Assembly (NCBI GenBank): GCA_946563605.1
Contig: CAMNVW010000093.1
Location: 1-6,002, forward strand
Direction of reading: 5' to 3'
Origin: an uncultured Clostridia bacterium
Lineage (GTDB): Bacteria; Bacillota; Clostridia; Oscillospirales; Ruminococcaceae
Length of the DNA: 6,002 nucleotides
Within the stretch, counting starts at the first letter, position 1. Every line of letters starts with the position of its first letter. The translations under genes and the position numbers were made by a program. Shown here piece after piece: positions 5,262 to 6,002 of this stretch. The notes under the pieces were generated by a model. That model worked only from the letters and a program-made list of their open reading frames with translations. It had not been told where the DNA came from and did not search any database.

Positions 5262-6002
5262 ATGAAGAAATACACAGACGTTGACATCATCGCGGAGCTT
5301 CAGAAGCTCGTGGACAGTCATGTAGACAACTACAAGGAAGACTTCGACATCGACAAGCGCATCATCCGCCGCGCTGCCGAAAGCCAGAACCCCGAAGACA
5401 AGCCGCTGATGTGGTTCTGCCGTCCGCATGGAACGCACTGCCTCAATGAAAATCAGGTCTTTATTCAAGGGACGCGGGATCACAACACCTTCCGTTTCTA
5501 TGCGGAACAGACCTACGACGAGTGCATTGCCCGCGTCATTGTCCCGAAAACCGTCAAGCGCGGCAAGGTGTTCGGGGACGTCTTTGAGATCAACTACCGG
5601 GAACAGGCGGCAAATGTGGCGCAGAACTCGGTTGCGCCGGATCATGACCGGCTGACCTTTGCAGACGGTTTTGTGCTGGATGCACCCTGCCGCAGCAGCT
5701 TCGACGCAGCAATGACTCTGGTCGGTGAGCATGGCGGCGTCAAGACCCACCAGACGCTCCCGAAGGACGCGGATGCTCTGGCGGAAGTACTGTCCAAGCA
5801 GAAAAGCCGCCGTGACAGACTGCCGGATGCAGAAAGGACAGAGGTGCTTTCGCCTCTGCCCATCTCTGAACTCCGCAAGTACGAAGCGGTCAAAAAGGCG
5901 CATCCGGACGCGCTGGTCTGCTTTGCCCAGAACGGCTATTTTGAGCTGTACTGTGCCCTTCCCGGATTAACGGACACGAAATCACAAGAAAAAGTTGAAT
6001 GA
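5262..6002 (+). CDS. ICE accessory protein of unknown function with C-terminal MutS-domain-I-like segment
   Basis: The 246-residue product starts with ATG 4 bases after AAAGGAG, 12 bp behind the ArdC-like gene, and ends with a TGA at the last base of the window. Residues 1-115 form a conserved-looking block (DIDKRIIRRAAES, MWFCRPHGTHC, HNTFRFYAEQT) that I associate with ICE-borne proteins of gut Clostridia, with no assigned function. Residues 165-195 are a charged linker. Residues 202-230 (SELRKYEAVKKAHPDALVCF, then NGYFELY) resemble the start of the mismatch-recognition domain I of MutS, where the phenylalanine of the F-x-E motif contacts DNA; here the matching triplet is F227-E228 preceded by Tyr. 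The match stops about 16 residues before the end, so the domain is far shorter than the roughly 110 residues of MutS domain I. Function not recognised; co-transcription with the ArdC-like gene is very likely. Confidence 0.85.
   Translation: MKKYTDVDIIAELQKLVDSHVDNYKEDFDIDKRIIRRAAESQNPEDKPLMWFCRPHGTHCLNENQVFIQGTRDHNTFRFYAEQTYDECIARVIVPKTVKRGKVFGDVFEINYREQAANVAQNSVAPDHDRLTFADGFVLDAPCRSSFDAAMTLVGEHGGVKTHQTLPKDADALAEVLSKQKSRRDRLPDAERTEVLSPLPISELRKYEAVKKAHPDALVCFAQNGYFELYCALPGLTDTKSQEKVE

Larger units (their letters stand above)
2358..6002 (+). mobile_element. Segment of ICE (conjugative element) accessory backbone
   Basis: Four tightly packed, GC-rich plus-strand genes include the ArdC-like/HEXXH/DUF3849-like fusion that is typical of Tn1549-like and related elements of gut Clostridia. 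No integrase, relaxase, type IV secretion gene or attachment site lies in the window, so element borders cannot be set. Assignment rests on gene content recalled from family knowledge. Confidence 0.55.

Noticed and set aside
5121..5903. Long minus-strand open frame opposite the last two plus-strand genes
   Set aside because: It crosses two well-supported genes, lacks domain signatures and is explained by the codon bias of the GC-rich opposite strand.

Overview
The window looks like part of an integrative and conjugative element (ICE) from a Clostridia-type Firmicute, probably a gut Oscillospiraceae or Lachnospiraceae relative. The basis is a fusion of an ArdC-like single-strand DNA binding domain, a zinc-peptidase-like motif and a DUF3849-like domain, which I associate with Tn1549-like and related elements of gut Clostridia. 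Strong GGAG-type ribosome binding sites and tight operon packing fit this. The host assignment is inference; no ribosomal RNA, tRNA, integrase or relaxase lies here.

Layout. Bases 1-57 hold a rho-independent terminator serving a plus-strand gene outside the window. From 127 to 1952 a two-gene operon runs on the minus strand. It encodes a class I methyltransferase-like protein with a cysteine-rich N-terminus (1068-1952), followed after 2 bp by a DUF1848 protein with a radical-SAM-type CX3CX2C motif near its C-terminus (127-1065). This operon is AT-rich: two hand-counted 60-base lines gave about 32% and 37% GC, against about 62% for one line of the plus-strand genes. It reads like foreign cargo set into the element backbone.

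Bases 1953-2357 form a divergent, apparently non-coding region. It contains a good minus-strand sigma-A-type promoter (2240-2268), which would give the methyltransferase operon a leader of about 280 nt, and five inverted repeats between 2015 and 2168.

From 2358 to the end four genes run on the plus strand as one likely operon: a small basic protein whose 5' end looks cut or remodelled, a PAPS-reductase-family (PP-loop ATPase) protein coupled to it by an ATGA overlap, a 629-residue ArdC-like/HEXXH/DUF3849-like protein, and a 246-residue accessory protein that ends in a short MutS-domain-I-like segment. A long perfect inverted repeat followed by T residues lies within the 3' end of the PAPS-reductase-like gene and could act as an attenuating terminator.

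Together, the plus-strand genes look like the DNA-processing and anti-restriction accessory block of an ICE. The minus-strand pair is the most likely poorly described system here: two cysteine-rich, SAM-associated proteins encoded back to back, with no obvious metabolic partner nearby.
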